A stretch of DNA of 64,000 nt, from positions 124,001-188,000 of the forward strand of contig NZ_AUGV01000007.1 of NCBI RefSeq assembly GCF_000422845.1, given 5' to 3'. Origin of the DNA: Oceanobacter kriegii DSM 6294. Lineage in GTDB: Bacteria > Pseudomonadota > Gammaproteobacteria > Pseudomonadales > Oceanobacteraceae. Below are positions 1 through 8,374 of the stretch, one piece after another (position 1 is the stretch's first letter; each line of letters starts with the position of its first letter). Position numbers and translations under genes: made by a program. Under the pieces are notes generated by a model, which saw only the letters and a program-made list of their open reading frames with translations, was not told where the DNA came from and did not search any database.

Positions 1-24
1 CAGGCTAACGTCAGCTTCAGCAAT

Positions 25-62
25 AAAAAACGGCTCCGGCAGCAATGCCCGAGCCGTTTTTT
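25..62. terminator. Bidirectional rho-independent terminator
   Basis: Six A, stem CGGCTC, an inner GGC/GCC pair, stem GAGCCG, then six T. It can end transcription from either side. The 240 bases between it and selD hold no gene I can support and presumably carry the selD promoter. Confidence 0.8.
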
Positions 63-304
63 GTCTGATCGTTCGCCTGAAAGCATAGTTTGGAAACAGA
101 GCCAGAAAACAGAGCTTGGAAAAACGTCCTGAAACCAGAGCTGGCATCCTGAACCTCACACTCTGCCACCCACAAACCACTTTCTAACCACACTTTAGAC
201 GCACTCTAACCACACCTCAGATACACGGCAGGCATGCCGGCACTGACAAGTTCGCCACTTCACCGTATGATTTCGCGCTGAAAAATTCCGCTGGAGCACG
301 TTTG

Positions 305-1360
305 ATGTCTGAATCCCCTATCCGTCTGACCGAGTATTCCCACGGTGCCGGTTGTGGCTGCAAAATTTCTCCCAAAGTATTGGATAAGATTCTGGCATCC
401 CAGCTGAACCTGCCGGATTCGCCCAACCTGCTGGTTGGCAATAGCTCCAAGGACGATGCCGCCGCCTACGACATTGGCAACGATCAGGTGGTCCTGAGCA
501 CCACAGACTTTTTCATGCCGATCGTTGATGATCCATTTGATTTCGGACGTATCGCTGCCACCAACGCCATCAGTGATATCTACGCCATGGGCGGCAAACC
601 GCTGATGGCGATCGCCATTTTAGGCTGGCCAATCGACAAGCTGGCCCCGGAAGTGGCACAGCAAGTGGTAGACGGTGGCCGTCAGGCCTGTGCCGATGCA
701 GGTATTCCGCTGGCGGGCGGGCATTCGATTGATGCACCGGAACCTATTTTTGGCCTCGCCGTCACCGGTCTGACTACCAAATCCGCGCTGAAACAGAATA
801 ATCAGGCCCAGGCAGGCGACCTGCTGTATCTGACCAAGCCACTCGGCATTGGCATTCTGACCACCGCCCAGAAGAAGAAAATTCTCAAGCCCGAGCATAC
901 CCATCTGGCCCGCGACATCATGTGCCAAATGAACACCATAGGCGCACAGGCATCCCAGCTGGATGGTGTAAACGCCATCACTGACGTCACCGGTTTTGGC
1001 CTGATGGGCCATCTGCTTGAAGTGTGTGAAGGCAGTGGCGTTAACGCCGACGTCACACTGGCCAATGTGCCAGTGATTCCGGAAGCGGCCGAGTACCTTG
1101 CTCAGGGTGCGATTCCTGGTGGCACCCTGCGCAATCAGGACAGCTATGGCCACAAACTGGCCGAGATGCCAGAGGGTGTTAAAAACCTGCTGTGTGATCC
1201 GCAAACCTCGGGCGGTTTGTTGATTGCCGTAAGCCCTGCTCAGGCGGCTGCGCTGGAAGCTTTGCTGGCAGACGCAGGCGCTCAAAACTCGGTCATCGGC
1301 CAACTGGTCGAACGCACGGACAGCAGCGCTCCGTTTGTGTCAGTCACTGGAGATTTCTGA
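305..1360 (+). CDS. selD: Selenide, water dikinase (selenophosphate synthetase)
   Basis: Makes selenophosphate from selenide and ATP, the selenium donor for selenocysteine and for 2-selenouridine in tRNA. The N-terminal active site reads GAGCGCK, with Cys17 and Lys20 in the positions known from E. coli SelD, so this is the cysteine form rather than a selenoprotein. The Gly-rich and [10 protein letters not shown] segments of the PurM/SelD fold and a C-terminal [10 protein letters not shown] motif are present; about 351 residues is the usual length. ATG at 305 is preferred to a TTG three bases upstream. Its TGA overlaps the ATG of selU by one base, so the two are translationally coupled. This pairing defines the 2-selenouridine trait; selA and selB are not in the window. 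Confidence 0.97.
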   Translation: MSESPIRLTEYSHGAGCGCKISPKVLDKILASQLNLPDSPNLLVGNSSKDDAAAYDIGNDQVVLSTTDFFMPIVDDPFDFGRIAATNAISDIYAMGGKPLMAIAILGWPIDKLAPEVAQQVVDGGRQACADAGIPLAGGHSIDAPEPIFGLAVTGLTTKSALKQNNQAQAGDLLYLTKPLGIGILTTAQKKKILKPEHTHLARDIMCQMNTIGAQASQLDGVNAITDVTGFGLMGHLLEVCEGSGVNADVTLANVPVIPEAAEYLAQGAIPGGTLRNQDSYGHKLAEMPEGVKNLLCDPQTSGGLLIAVSPAQAAALEALLADAGAQNSVIGQLVERTDSSAPFVSVTGDF

Positions 1361-2475
1361 TGAGCGACCAGATTGCGCGTCCGGATACCAACGATTTTCT
1401 GAATATCTTTCTTAACGATATTCCGATGATCGACACCCGGGCGCCGATTGAATTCAAAAAAGGCGCTTTCCCTACCAGCGTCAGCCTGCCACTAATGACC
1501 GATCAGGAGCGCGCCAAGGTTGGCACCTGCTACAAGAAATTTGGTCAGGACGAGGCCATCAAGCTGGGCCACCAGCTGGTCAAAGGCGAGGTAAAGGAAG
1601 AGCGCCTAAACAAGTGGCTGCAATTTACCGAAGAAAACCCACAAGGCTATTTGTACTGCTGGCGCGGTGGTTTGCGCAGCCAGACGGTACAGCGCTGGAT
1701 CAGCGAAGCCGGTGTCGACTACCCACGGATCACCGGCGGCTACAAGGCCATGCGGACCTGGATTCTGGGCGAATTTGAACGTCAATGCCGTGACATGCCC
1801 AAGGTCGTGCTGGCCGGCAAAACTGGCTGCAACAAAACCGGCTTGCTGAATTCACTGGCCAACAGCATTGATCTGGAAGGCCTGGCCAACCACTTTGGTT
1901 CCGCCTTTGGTAAACGCCCGGACGGCCAGCCCAGTCAGCTGGATTTCGAAAACGCCCTCGCCGTTGCCATGCTGAAAGCAGAACACAGCGATGCCGGCAA
2001 ACAAGGCCTGCGCACGGTATTTGAAGACGAAAGCATGCTGATTGGCCGCTGCGCCTTGCCGCCGGTATTCCGTGAATCGCTTAACCACAGCCCGGTAGTA
2101 CTGCTGGAAACATCGCTGGAAGAGCGCATTGAGCACAGCTTCAACAACTACATCCTGTCGAAGCTGCAAGATTGGCAAGCCCAGGTCGGCGAAGACGACG
2201 CCTTTACACGCTTCAGCCACGACCTGGTGGATTCTCTGCAACGTGTCAGCAAACGCCTTGGCGGTGTACGCTACAAGCAACTGTCCGAACAACTCGACAG
2301 CGCCCTGCAAGCGCATAAAAACGGCGATTCAGAACAGCACAAAAGCTGGATTACTGCCCTGCTGGTCGATTATTACGACCCCATGTACGAATACCAGCTT
2401 CAGAAAAAGCTCGACCGGGTGGTGTTCAAAGGCAATCGCGAGGAAGTTTCCGCGTTTCTGGCCGCTATGCGCTGA
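1360..2475 (+). CDS. selU: tRNA 2-selenouridine synthase
   Basis: Also called MnmH/YbbB. It replaces sulfur by selenium at the wobble 2-thiouridine of tRNA(Lys, Glu, Gln) using selenophosphate. An N-terminal rhodanese domain (about residues 15-135) carries the catalytic Cys near residue 100 in the context LYCWRGGLRS. A P-loop follows at about 152-160 (AGKTGCNKT), part of the C-terminal nucleotide-binding half. The length, 371 residues, is typical. It overlaps selD by one base, as expected for enzyme and donor in one operon. A strong hairpin follows the stop. Confidence 0.96.
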   Translation: MSDQIARPDTNDFLNIFLNDIPMIDTRAPIEFKKGAFPTSVSLPLMTDQERAKVGTCYKKFGQDEAIKLGHQLVKGEVKEERLNKWLQFTEENPQGYLYCWRGGLRSQTVQRWISEAGVDYPRITGGYKAMRTWILGEFERQCRDMPKVVLAGKTGCNKTGLLNSLANSIDLEGLANHFGSAFGKRPDGQPSQLDFENALAVAMLKAEHSDAGKQGLRTVFEDESMLIGRCALPPVFRESLNHSPVVLLETSLEERIEHSFNNYILSKLQDWQAQVGEDDAFTRFSHDLVDSLQRVSKRLGGVRYKQLSEQLDSALQAHKNGDSEQHKSWITALLVDYYDPMYEYQLQKKLDRVVFKGNREEVSAFLAAMR

Positions 2476-2485
2476 GCCGAACAAC

Positions 2486-2520
2486 GGATGCTGGACCGCC
2501 AACCGGGCAGTCCAGCATCC
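2486..2520. terminator. Hairpin between convergent genes
   Basis: Perfect 11-bp inverted repeat GGATGCTGGAC / GTCCAGCATCC with a 13-base loop, between the stops of selU and of the leftward lipoprotein gene. No T tract follows on either strand, so it is either a weak terminator or an mRNA-end stabiliser. Confidence 0.55.
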
Positions 2521-2533
2521 GGTCTGCCACAGA

Positions 2534-3226
2534 TTACTTCTTCAAGTCTTTCCGCAACTGCTTGGCGAAACCCTCAGCCAGTGGAATCAGAAACACATCA
2601 GCGTCCTCAATACGGTCTGTCGCTATACCCAGAACATAGTCAGTGCCAACGGTAAAACTCTTGCTGGAGCTATAGCGCACCGACTGATCCCAAAACAGGC
2701 GATCCTCATCCAGGTGTCCGCGAATATCCACCGTCATGGCAGGCTCAACCTTGTAGGTTTCGGAACGGGTGCCCAGGCCAAACCCCGTGGATGTGGTCTC
2801 CATGTACGGATAATCGACACTGGCGTGCAAGGTCAGGTAATCCTGATTGTACTCCGGGTACTCTCAGGTGATGTTAATCAGCTCGTTCTGGTCACCATGC
2901 TGCATGGTCACACTGATGGCCTCTTCCTTGACTAAAGGAATACCCGCTGCGTTGCGCACCCCATCAAACATGATTTGCTCAAACTGAGTCAGCTGCTCAA
3001 TCAAACGCGCCGTTTCTTCCTCGTCCATCGCATCTTCGATGGCCTGCACCACGCGTTGAATCTCGCCCAGCTTGGCAAGCAGGCTCTTGTCTTCATCGTT
3101 CGCCCCCGTCAGTGGTTGTAAATCCACAACGATGCGCTGCAAGTGCACATCGCCAGAGTAATTGTGCGTCAACTGCTGACTGGCACAGCCCACCAGCAAG
3201 AGCGGCAGTAACCAAATGAATTTCAT
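2534..3226 (-). pseudogene. Lipoprotein gene interrupted by one in-frame TGA
   Basis: The reading frame runs 230 codons from ATG at 3226 and is broken only by a TGA at codon 121 (2866-2864); sequence on both sides looks coding. The N-terminus is a lipoprotein signal peptide with lipobox LLVGC (Cys15), so the product would be lipidated and exported. A mostly helical acidic middle is followed by a beta-like C-terminal part. I do not recognise the family. The simplest reading is a recent nonsense mutation, for example GGA to TGA. Selenocysteine or read-through is possible but weak: selD is next door, yet there is no redox motif around the codon and selAB are not seen. If stopped, a 120-residue lipoprotein would remain. 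Confidence 0.7.
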
Positions 3227-3459
3227 GATCCCGATTCCTGTTATGAAGAGTTATGTGTCATTGTCGGGCGATTCTCCAACGTCAAGCCCTAAAGCGCCAG
3301 AGAGATGGCTATTTATTGCAGTAAATGGCCGATTCGTGAATTACCTCACAGATCGTTTGATTGTCCGACCATCCTACGAAAAGGTCTGATCTGGATCACA
3401 GTTTCATAGTGACATCGTCCCTATTCTGAACGCTCCTTCATTTTCACAAGGAATAGATA

Positions 3460-4608
3460 ATGAGACTGCCTGCATTGCACCAAGGCATCAGACGCACCCT
3501 GGCGATCACCGCCGCGCTGATGATCACGCCACTGGCGAGCGCCGCCACGGATCTGGACGACACCACGGCGTATCCGGGTGCCCCGACCTTTCCAACCGAC
3601 TATTTGTGGATTGATGCTGACGAGCTGAACAGCCTGCCAACGTCTGGCACAGCGTGGGAAAACATGCTGGAAGCGGCAGAGGAAAAAACCCGCGGTGGCA
3701 ACCTGGCCGATCAGGATGACCAGACCAACACCAACGTTCTGGCCAAGGCACTGATTTATGCCCGCACTGGCGACGAGGATATTCGCAAGGACGTGATCAA
3801 GTCGGTCATGAACATTCGAGGCAGCGAAGACAACGAAGACGGCACCACACTGGCGCTGGGCAAGGAGCTGATTGCCTATGTACTGGCAGCCGATCTGGTG
3901 AAACTGCCAGAAAAGAAAGACGCCAAATTCAAAGCCTGGCTGGAAGAAGTGATGGTGAAAGAATACCCATCCGGCAAGACTCTGGTATCGACCCATGAAG
4001 TGCGTCCGAACAACTGGGGCACGTTTGCCGGCGCCAGCCGCCTGGCTGCTGCGGCTTACCTGCAAGACGAAGCCGAAGTTGCTCGCGCTGCGAAAATTTT
4101 CAAAGCCTGGCTTGGCGACCGCGACCTTTACAGCGACTTCAAATTCAAGGAAGTCGACTGGTGGCAGTACGAACCGGACTACCCGGTAGCCATTAACCCG
4201 GTAGGCGCGACCAAGGAAGGCCATAACATCGATGGCGCACTGCCGGATGACATGCGCCGCGGTGGTGAATTCAGCTGGCCACCACCAAAGGAAAACTACG
4301 TTTACTCAGCCCTGCAAGGCGCTGTTGCTCAAGCCGTACTGCTGGACCGTCTGGGTTACGACGTATGGAACTGGGAAGACCAGGCATTACTGCGGGCCTT
4401 TACCTGGCTGAACGAAGTCGCCGACTACCCGGCCGAAGGTGACGACACCTGGCAGCCATACATCATCAACAAGGTTTACGGCACCGACTTCGAAACCACG
4501 TCACCAACCAAACCGGGTAAAAACGTTGGCTGGGCCGACTGGACACACCCGGGCGAAGAAGAGGCTGACGTCGAAATTCCTGCCGAGTGCATGGTCTACT
4601 TCGAGTAA
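3460..4608 (+). CDS. Secreted alginate-lyase-family protein
   Basis: It has a clear Sec signal peptide of about 28 residues ending PLASA, giving a periplasmic or secreted protein of about 354 residues. The mature part is helix-rich, with the motif RPNNWGTFAGAS near residue 185 and a later HNIDGALPDDMRRGGEFSW segment. Both resemble the (alpha/alpha)-toroid fold of the alginate lyase family (PF05426), in which an Asn-Asn pair lies in the active site. The substrate is not certain: the family includes alginate, mannuronate and other polyuronate lyases. It is a single gene with its own terminator, lying between the selenium genes and the transporter, so it may be a later insertion there. Confidence 0.62.
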   Translation: MRLPALHQGIRRTLAITAALMITPLASAATDLDDTTAYPGAPTFPTDYLWIDADELNSLPTSGTAWENMLEAAEEKTRGGNLADQDDQTNTNVLAKALIYARTGDEDIRKDVIKSVMNIRGSEDNEDGTTLALGKELIAYVLAADLVKLPEKKDAKFKAWLEEVMVKEYPSGKTLVSTHEVRPNNWGTFAGASRLAAAAYLQDEAEVARAAKIFKAWLGDRDLYSDFKFKEVDWWQYEPDYPVAINPVGATKEGHNIDGALPDDMRRGGEFSWPPPKENYVYSALQGAVAQAVLLDRLGYDVWNWEDQALLRAFTWLNEVADYPAEGDDTWQPYIINKVYGTDFETTSPTKPGKNVGWADWTHPGEEEADVEIPAECMVYFE

Positions 4609-4658
4609 TCCCAATCACCCCGGGGTGTTCGACTGAACCCCCGGAAGAACTAACGGCC

Positions 4659-4690
4659 AGCGCCAGCATTTGTTGGCGCTAGCTGTTTTG
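4659..4690 (+). terminator. Rho-independent terminator of the lyase gene
   Basis: Stem AGCGCCA / TGGCGCT with an 8-base loop, followed by a T-rich tail (GTTTTGTTTT), 50 bases after the lyase stop codon. Confidence 0.75.
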
Positions 4691-4735
4691 TTTTATGGCC
4701 CTATTTATTTCAAGCAGGGCTCAAACCAACTCCTG

Positions 4736-5000
4736 GGGACACTCAGAATAACTCGGTGCCCGCTCTGGATGACAGGGCGAAGCTGAGTCACGAAGCTGGT
4801 TTGCAGGCCTGACGGGTCAAGTCAAAAATCAGCGACACAGAATCAGCAATGCCCTGTCATCCCCTTCGGGCGCGGCCTGCAGCTCGCCAGAACAGCGTTG
4901 GCGAACTTGAAAAGGACTCGTCATTTCGCTGCATTCGCCGCCTTGTTCTGACAACCTGCAGGACTCGCGCAGAGCTGTGCAGAGTTATTCAGAGGGTCCC
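4736..5000 (+). repeat. MITE-like dispersed repeat, copy 1
   Basis: 265 bp, starting GGGACACTCAGAATAACTC and ending GAGTTATTCAGAGGGTCCC, which are imperfect terminal inverted repeats. Copies 2 and 3 lie at 47561 and 63530. An internal 11-bp inverted repeat pairs 4768-4778 (GATGACAGGGC) with 4851-4861. A second 7-bp pair (4803-4809 with 4874-4880) interleaves with it, so an RNA copy could fold in a knotted way. It has no transposase. A short reading frame starting at 4849 is out of frame in copy 2, so the repeat is non-coding. No clear target duplication is seen. It ends 110 bases before the binding-protein gene. Confidence 0.88.
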
Positions 5001-5110
5001 TAGCATCGAAAGGCAAGCATTTGGTCCGCTAATTTCATATACTCCGCGCTCCATTTTACGCGCCCTATTGAACGGCGTGATCACATCCATCCCTGTGAGG
5101 AAGCCCGGAG

Positions 5111-5980
5111 ATGACTCTCTTCAAACGTCTGGTAGCGTCTGCTGCCCTGATGGCCGCCGCGGCGGTTGCCCAAGCTGAAACTTTTGTATTTACCGCCATT
5201 CCGGATCAGGACGAAAGCCGCCTGATGGAACGTTTTGGCAAGGTCGCCAACTACCTGTCTGATGAGCTGGGCGTTGAAGTAAAGTACATTCCGGTTAAAT
5301 CCTACGCTGCCGCTATCACTGCATTCCGCAACAACCAGGTACAACTGGCGTGGTTTGGTGGTTTGTCCGGTGTTCAGGCACGTCGTCTGGTGGACGGTTC
5401 TGAAGCTCTGGCCCAGGGCTACGAAGACCAGTTCTTCAAGTCTTACATCATCGCCAACACCGACACTGGCATTGAACAAACTGACGATCTGGCATCACTG
5501 CAAAAGCAATTCGAAGGCAAAACCTTCACCTTCGGTTCCAAAGGCTCTACCTCTGGCCGCCTGATGCCGGAATTCTACCTGCGTGAAACCTTCAATGAAG
5601 CTCCAGATGAGCTGTTCAGCCGCGTTGGTTTCTCTGGCGACCACTCCCGTACCGTGACTCAGGTTGAATCCGGTGCATACCAGATTGGTGCTGTAAACTT
5701 CAGCGTTTGGGACACCATGGTTGCCAGCGGTCGTGTTGACACTGACAAGGTTCGCGTCGTTTGGACCACGCCAACCTACCCGGATTACCAGTGGACCATT
5801 CGCGGTGACGTGAACGACCATTTCGGCAAAGGCTTCAAAGCCAAGGTGACGGAAGCACTGCTGAACATGAAAGACGAAGACCTGCTGGGCAGCTTCCCAC
5901 GCAAGAGCTTTGTACCGGCCAGCAACGCCGACTACCAACCAATTGAAGACACCGCCAAGGCCATTGGCCTGATCGACTGA
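5111..5980 (+). CDS. Periplasmic binding protein of a putative selenate ABC transporter
   Basis: A PhnD-type solute-binding protein with a Sec signal peptide ending VAQA (about 22 residues). The start of the mature chain (FTAIPDQDESRLMERF) and the YIPVKSYAAAITAFRN and LAWFGGLSGVQAR segments match the family I recall as the putative selenate transporter binding protein (TIGR04553), a PhnD relative that travels with selD. The presence of selD-selU 2.6 kb upstream supports oxyanion-of-selenium uptake rather than phosphonate. The ATPase gene follows after 28 bases. Alternatives are phosphonate or phosphite uptake; no phn or ptx enzyme gene is nearby. Confidence 0.82.
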   Translation: MTLFKRLVASAALMAAAAVAQAETFVFTAIPDQDESRLMERFGKVANYLSDELGVEVKYIPVKSYAAAITAFRNNQVQLAWFGGLSGVQARRLVDGSEALAQGYEDQFFKSYIIANTDTGIEQTDDLASLQKQFEGKTFTFGSKGSTSGRLMPEFYLRETFNEAPDELFSRVGFSGDHSRTVTQVESGAYQIGAVNFSVWDTMVASGRVDTDKVRVVWTTPTYPDYQWTIRGDVNDHFGKGFKAKVTEALLNMKDEDLLGSFPRKSFVPASNADYQPIEDTAKAIGLID

Positions 5981-6008
5981 TACGCTGACGGCACAGAGCA
6001 TCAACACC

Positions 6009-6758
6009 GTGAGCTTGTATCAACTGCAAGACCTGACGCTGGGATATGCGGGACAACCGGTATTGCAAAACCTGTCGCTGACCATTGAGTCGGGCGAAAA
6101 GGTGGCACTGGTTGGCCCGTCCGGCGCGGGCAAGTCGACCTTGTTGAACCATTTGTATGGCATCGACCCGGATCGGGCTGCCCTGTGCCCTCAGTCTGAT
6201 GGCCTGGTCGATGTTCTAAGCAGTTACCACAACATTTTCATGGGCGGTTTACACCGTCATGGCCGTCTGACTTCGTTGTGGAATCTGATCAAACCGCTGC
6301 AGCAAGCCAAAGCCGAAGTATCGATGCTGGCGGAGCGACTTGGCCTCAGCGACCAGCTGTGGAAATCCGTCGATCGTTTATCCGGCGGCCAACGTCAGCG
6401 AGTGGCTTTGGGACGGGCCTTGTATCGTCAGCAGCCCATTCTGTTTGGCGACGAGCCGGTCTCTGCCCTCGACCCGCAGCAGGCTCATGATTTGCTGAAG
6501 TGGGTTCTGGAGCGCCATCAAACAGCCGTGGTGTGCATGCACAACCCGCAGCTCACTAGCGCCTTGTTTGATCGCGTTGTGGCACTCAAACAGGGCCAGT
6601 TGGTTTACGATGGTCCGGCCCAGTCTCTCACCGAGCAGGATTACCAAACCCTGTACAGCGACTCGCCTGATACTCCCGCCCCCGTTTTTAGCACATCAAC
6701 CAGCCATTCAGGCTCCCTGCCGCTCAGCTGCGTCAGTCCCGGCAAACCGGCGGACTGA
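6009..6758 (+). CDS. ABC transporter ATP-binding protein, PhnC type
   Basis: Cytoplasmic ATPase that would energise the selenate-type importer. Walker A is GPSGAGKST (about residues 37-45), the signature LSGGQRQRVALGRAL lies near residue 125, Walker B FGDEPVSALDP follows, and a switch His is seen in VCMHNP. The start is GTG. It lies between the binding-protein and permease genes with gaps of 28 and 3 bases, so one transcript is likely. The 30-residue Ser/Pro-rich tail is not part of the ATPase core. Confidence 0.88.
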   Translation: MSLYQLQDLTLGYAGQPVLQNLSLTIESGEKVALVGPSGAGKSTLLNHLYGIDPDRAALCPQSDGLVDVLSSYHNIFMGGLHRHGRLTSLWNLIKPLQQAKAEVSMLAERLGLSDQLWKSVDRLSGGQRQRVALGRALYRQQPILFGDEPVSALDPQQAHDLLKWVLERHQTAVVCMHNPQLTSALFDRVVALKQGQLVYDGPAQSLTEQDYQTLYSDSPDTPAPVFSTSTSHSGSLPLSCVSPGKPAD

Positions 6759-6761
6759 GTC

Positions 6762-8293
6762 ATGTCGGAAACACTCCCAACAGACGCCCGTTACTTTCGC
6801 TCAGCATCCAGCGCCAGACGTCTGACCGCCATTATTGCGTTATTGGCCATCGCCGCCGCCATGGCGTTGCCTTTTGCCGACATCGAGGTCCACGCCACTT
6901 CCCCCTGGCAGGAACTGGGTCGTATTGGCCTGGGAATGATCACACCGCAGGTGGAAGACATCGGTAGTTTGTTGTCTGCCTTGATGCACACCGTCGCCTT
7001 TGCCTTGCTGGCCGTTGTGATCGCAGCCCCCTTGGGGTTGCTTACCGCACTGATGTTTCATTGGTGGCCGGTGCGGGCTTTCTGTGCCGTCATTCGCTCG
7101 GTTCATGAAATTTTCTGGGCACTGATCTTCATGCAGGTGTGGGGCTTAAGCCCAACCACCGGGCTGCTGGCCATTCGCCCTATACCGGCGTCTTTGCCAA
7201 GGTGTTTGCAGAAACCCTGGCGTTGCAGAACGACACGCCGGAACGCAGCCTGCCACAGGCACCTCGCCTGATTCGCTGGGTCTACACCCGCATCCCACAG
7301 GCCTGGCCAGCACTAAGCCAGTACACCCGTTATCGCTTTGAATGTGCGTTGCGCTCCAGCGCGATTCTGGGGTTTATCGGGTTGCCCACGCTTGGGTTCC
7401 ATCTTGAAACTGCCTTCAAACAAGGCCAGTACAGCGAAGCCGCCGCTCTGCTCTGGAGCTTTATGCTGCTGATTGCGACCATTCGCTACTGGCTACGGCC
7501 TCGTGCGCTGCCCTTGTATGTCATCGGTGCTTTTTTCGCCTTACCCGACACCGTTGGATTCACTAACAGCGGCTATTTGTGGCAGTTCATCAGCTGGGAT
7601 ATATGGCCTGCGCCACTGCGACAGGGTGACTGGACCGGTACAATTGACTGGTATTGGCAAATGCTGTCGGGCCAGGCATGGCAAGGGCTTTGGCAAACCC
7701 TGCTAATTTCGCAATTGGCGCTGTTCCTGACGCTATTACTGGTGTTGCTGGTCTACCCACTGGGCACCGCCAAACTGGCTCCAGCCGCTGCCCGCTGGCC
7801 CGGCAAACTGCTGCTTTTGCTGATGCGTTCGACGCCTGAAATGATTCTGGCGTACCTGTTCTTGCTGCTGTTCGGACCTTCCGGGTTACCCGCGGTATTG
7901 GCATTGGCCATCCATAATGGCGGTCTGATTGGTTTTCTGGTGGCTGGTAAAAGTCAGGCCGAGCATCTGCGCGCTCAATCAAGCTCGACTCAAACTGCGG
8001 CCATCGAATCTCCGCTGCTTCGCTATGCCTATCAGGAAACACCCAACCAATTACCCGCCATGCTTGCGTGGCTGTTTTATCGCTGGGAAGTGATTCTGCG
8101 CGAGAGCGCGATTTTGGGGATTCTGGGAATTGCCACTCTGGGCTTTTACATCGATTCCGGCTTTGAAGAGATTCGCTACGACCGGGCGTTCTTTCTGATT
8201 ATGGTAGCCGCCAGCCTCAATATGCTGGTCGACGCCCTGTCGCGCCGACTGCGCAAACTGGCTGAAGCAGGGCCAGCCGGACGCGAAGCCTGA
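6762..8293 (+). pseudogene. Fused PhnE-type permease with a frameshift
   Basis: Two open frames together spell one membrane protein of about 510 residues. Frame 1 begins with ATG at 6762 and runs coherently to about 7172 (ending near FMQVWGLSPTTGLLAI). The match continues in the -1 frame with PYTGVFAKVFAETLAL and on to 8293. The family motif around the joint normally reads GLLAI-A-LPYTGVFAK, so about four bases seem to be missing near 7173-7176. The first half is one PhnE-like permease; the second half (LLRSTPEMILAYLF...ILRESAILGILGIATLGFYID) is another, so the gene was a tandem permease fusion. Unless this is a sequence error or a recoding site, the transporter is inactive. Confidence 0.8.
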
Positions 8294-8320
8294 AATTGGC
8301 TTCGTGCCCGATCACTCTCT

Positions 8321-8363
8321 ATCAAAAGCCCATCAAAAGCCCATCAAAAGCCCATCAAAAACC
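8321..8363. repeat. 11-bp tandem repeat
   Basis: Nearly four copies of ATCAAAAGCCC between the convergent permease and chemoreceptor genes; the last copy is imperfect. It is probably replication slippage. Confidence 0.85.
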
Positions 8364-8374
8364 TGAAGACAGGA

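Noticed and set aside
2833-2866. SECIS element after the in-frame TGA
   Set aside because: The stem is only 5 bp and the loop ATTA lacks the GU feature; not strong enough to annotate.
4849-5178. Small open frame MPCHPLRARPAARQN in repeat copy 1, with a relative at 63643
   Set aside because: It is shifted out of frame in copy 2, so conservation belongs to the repeat DNA and not to a protein.
8321-8363. CRISPR-like array
   Set aside because: The 11-bp units are contiguous without spacers, so this is a simple tandem repeat.
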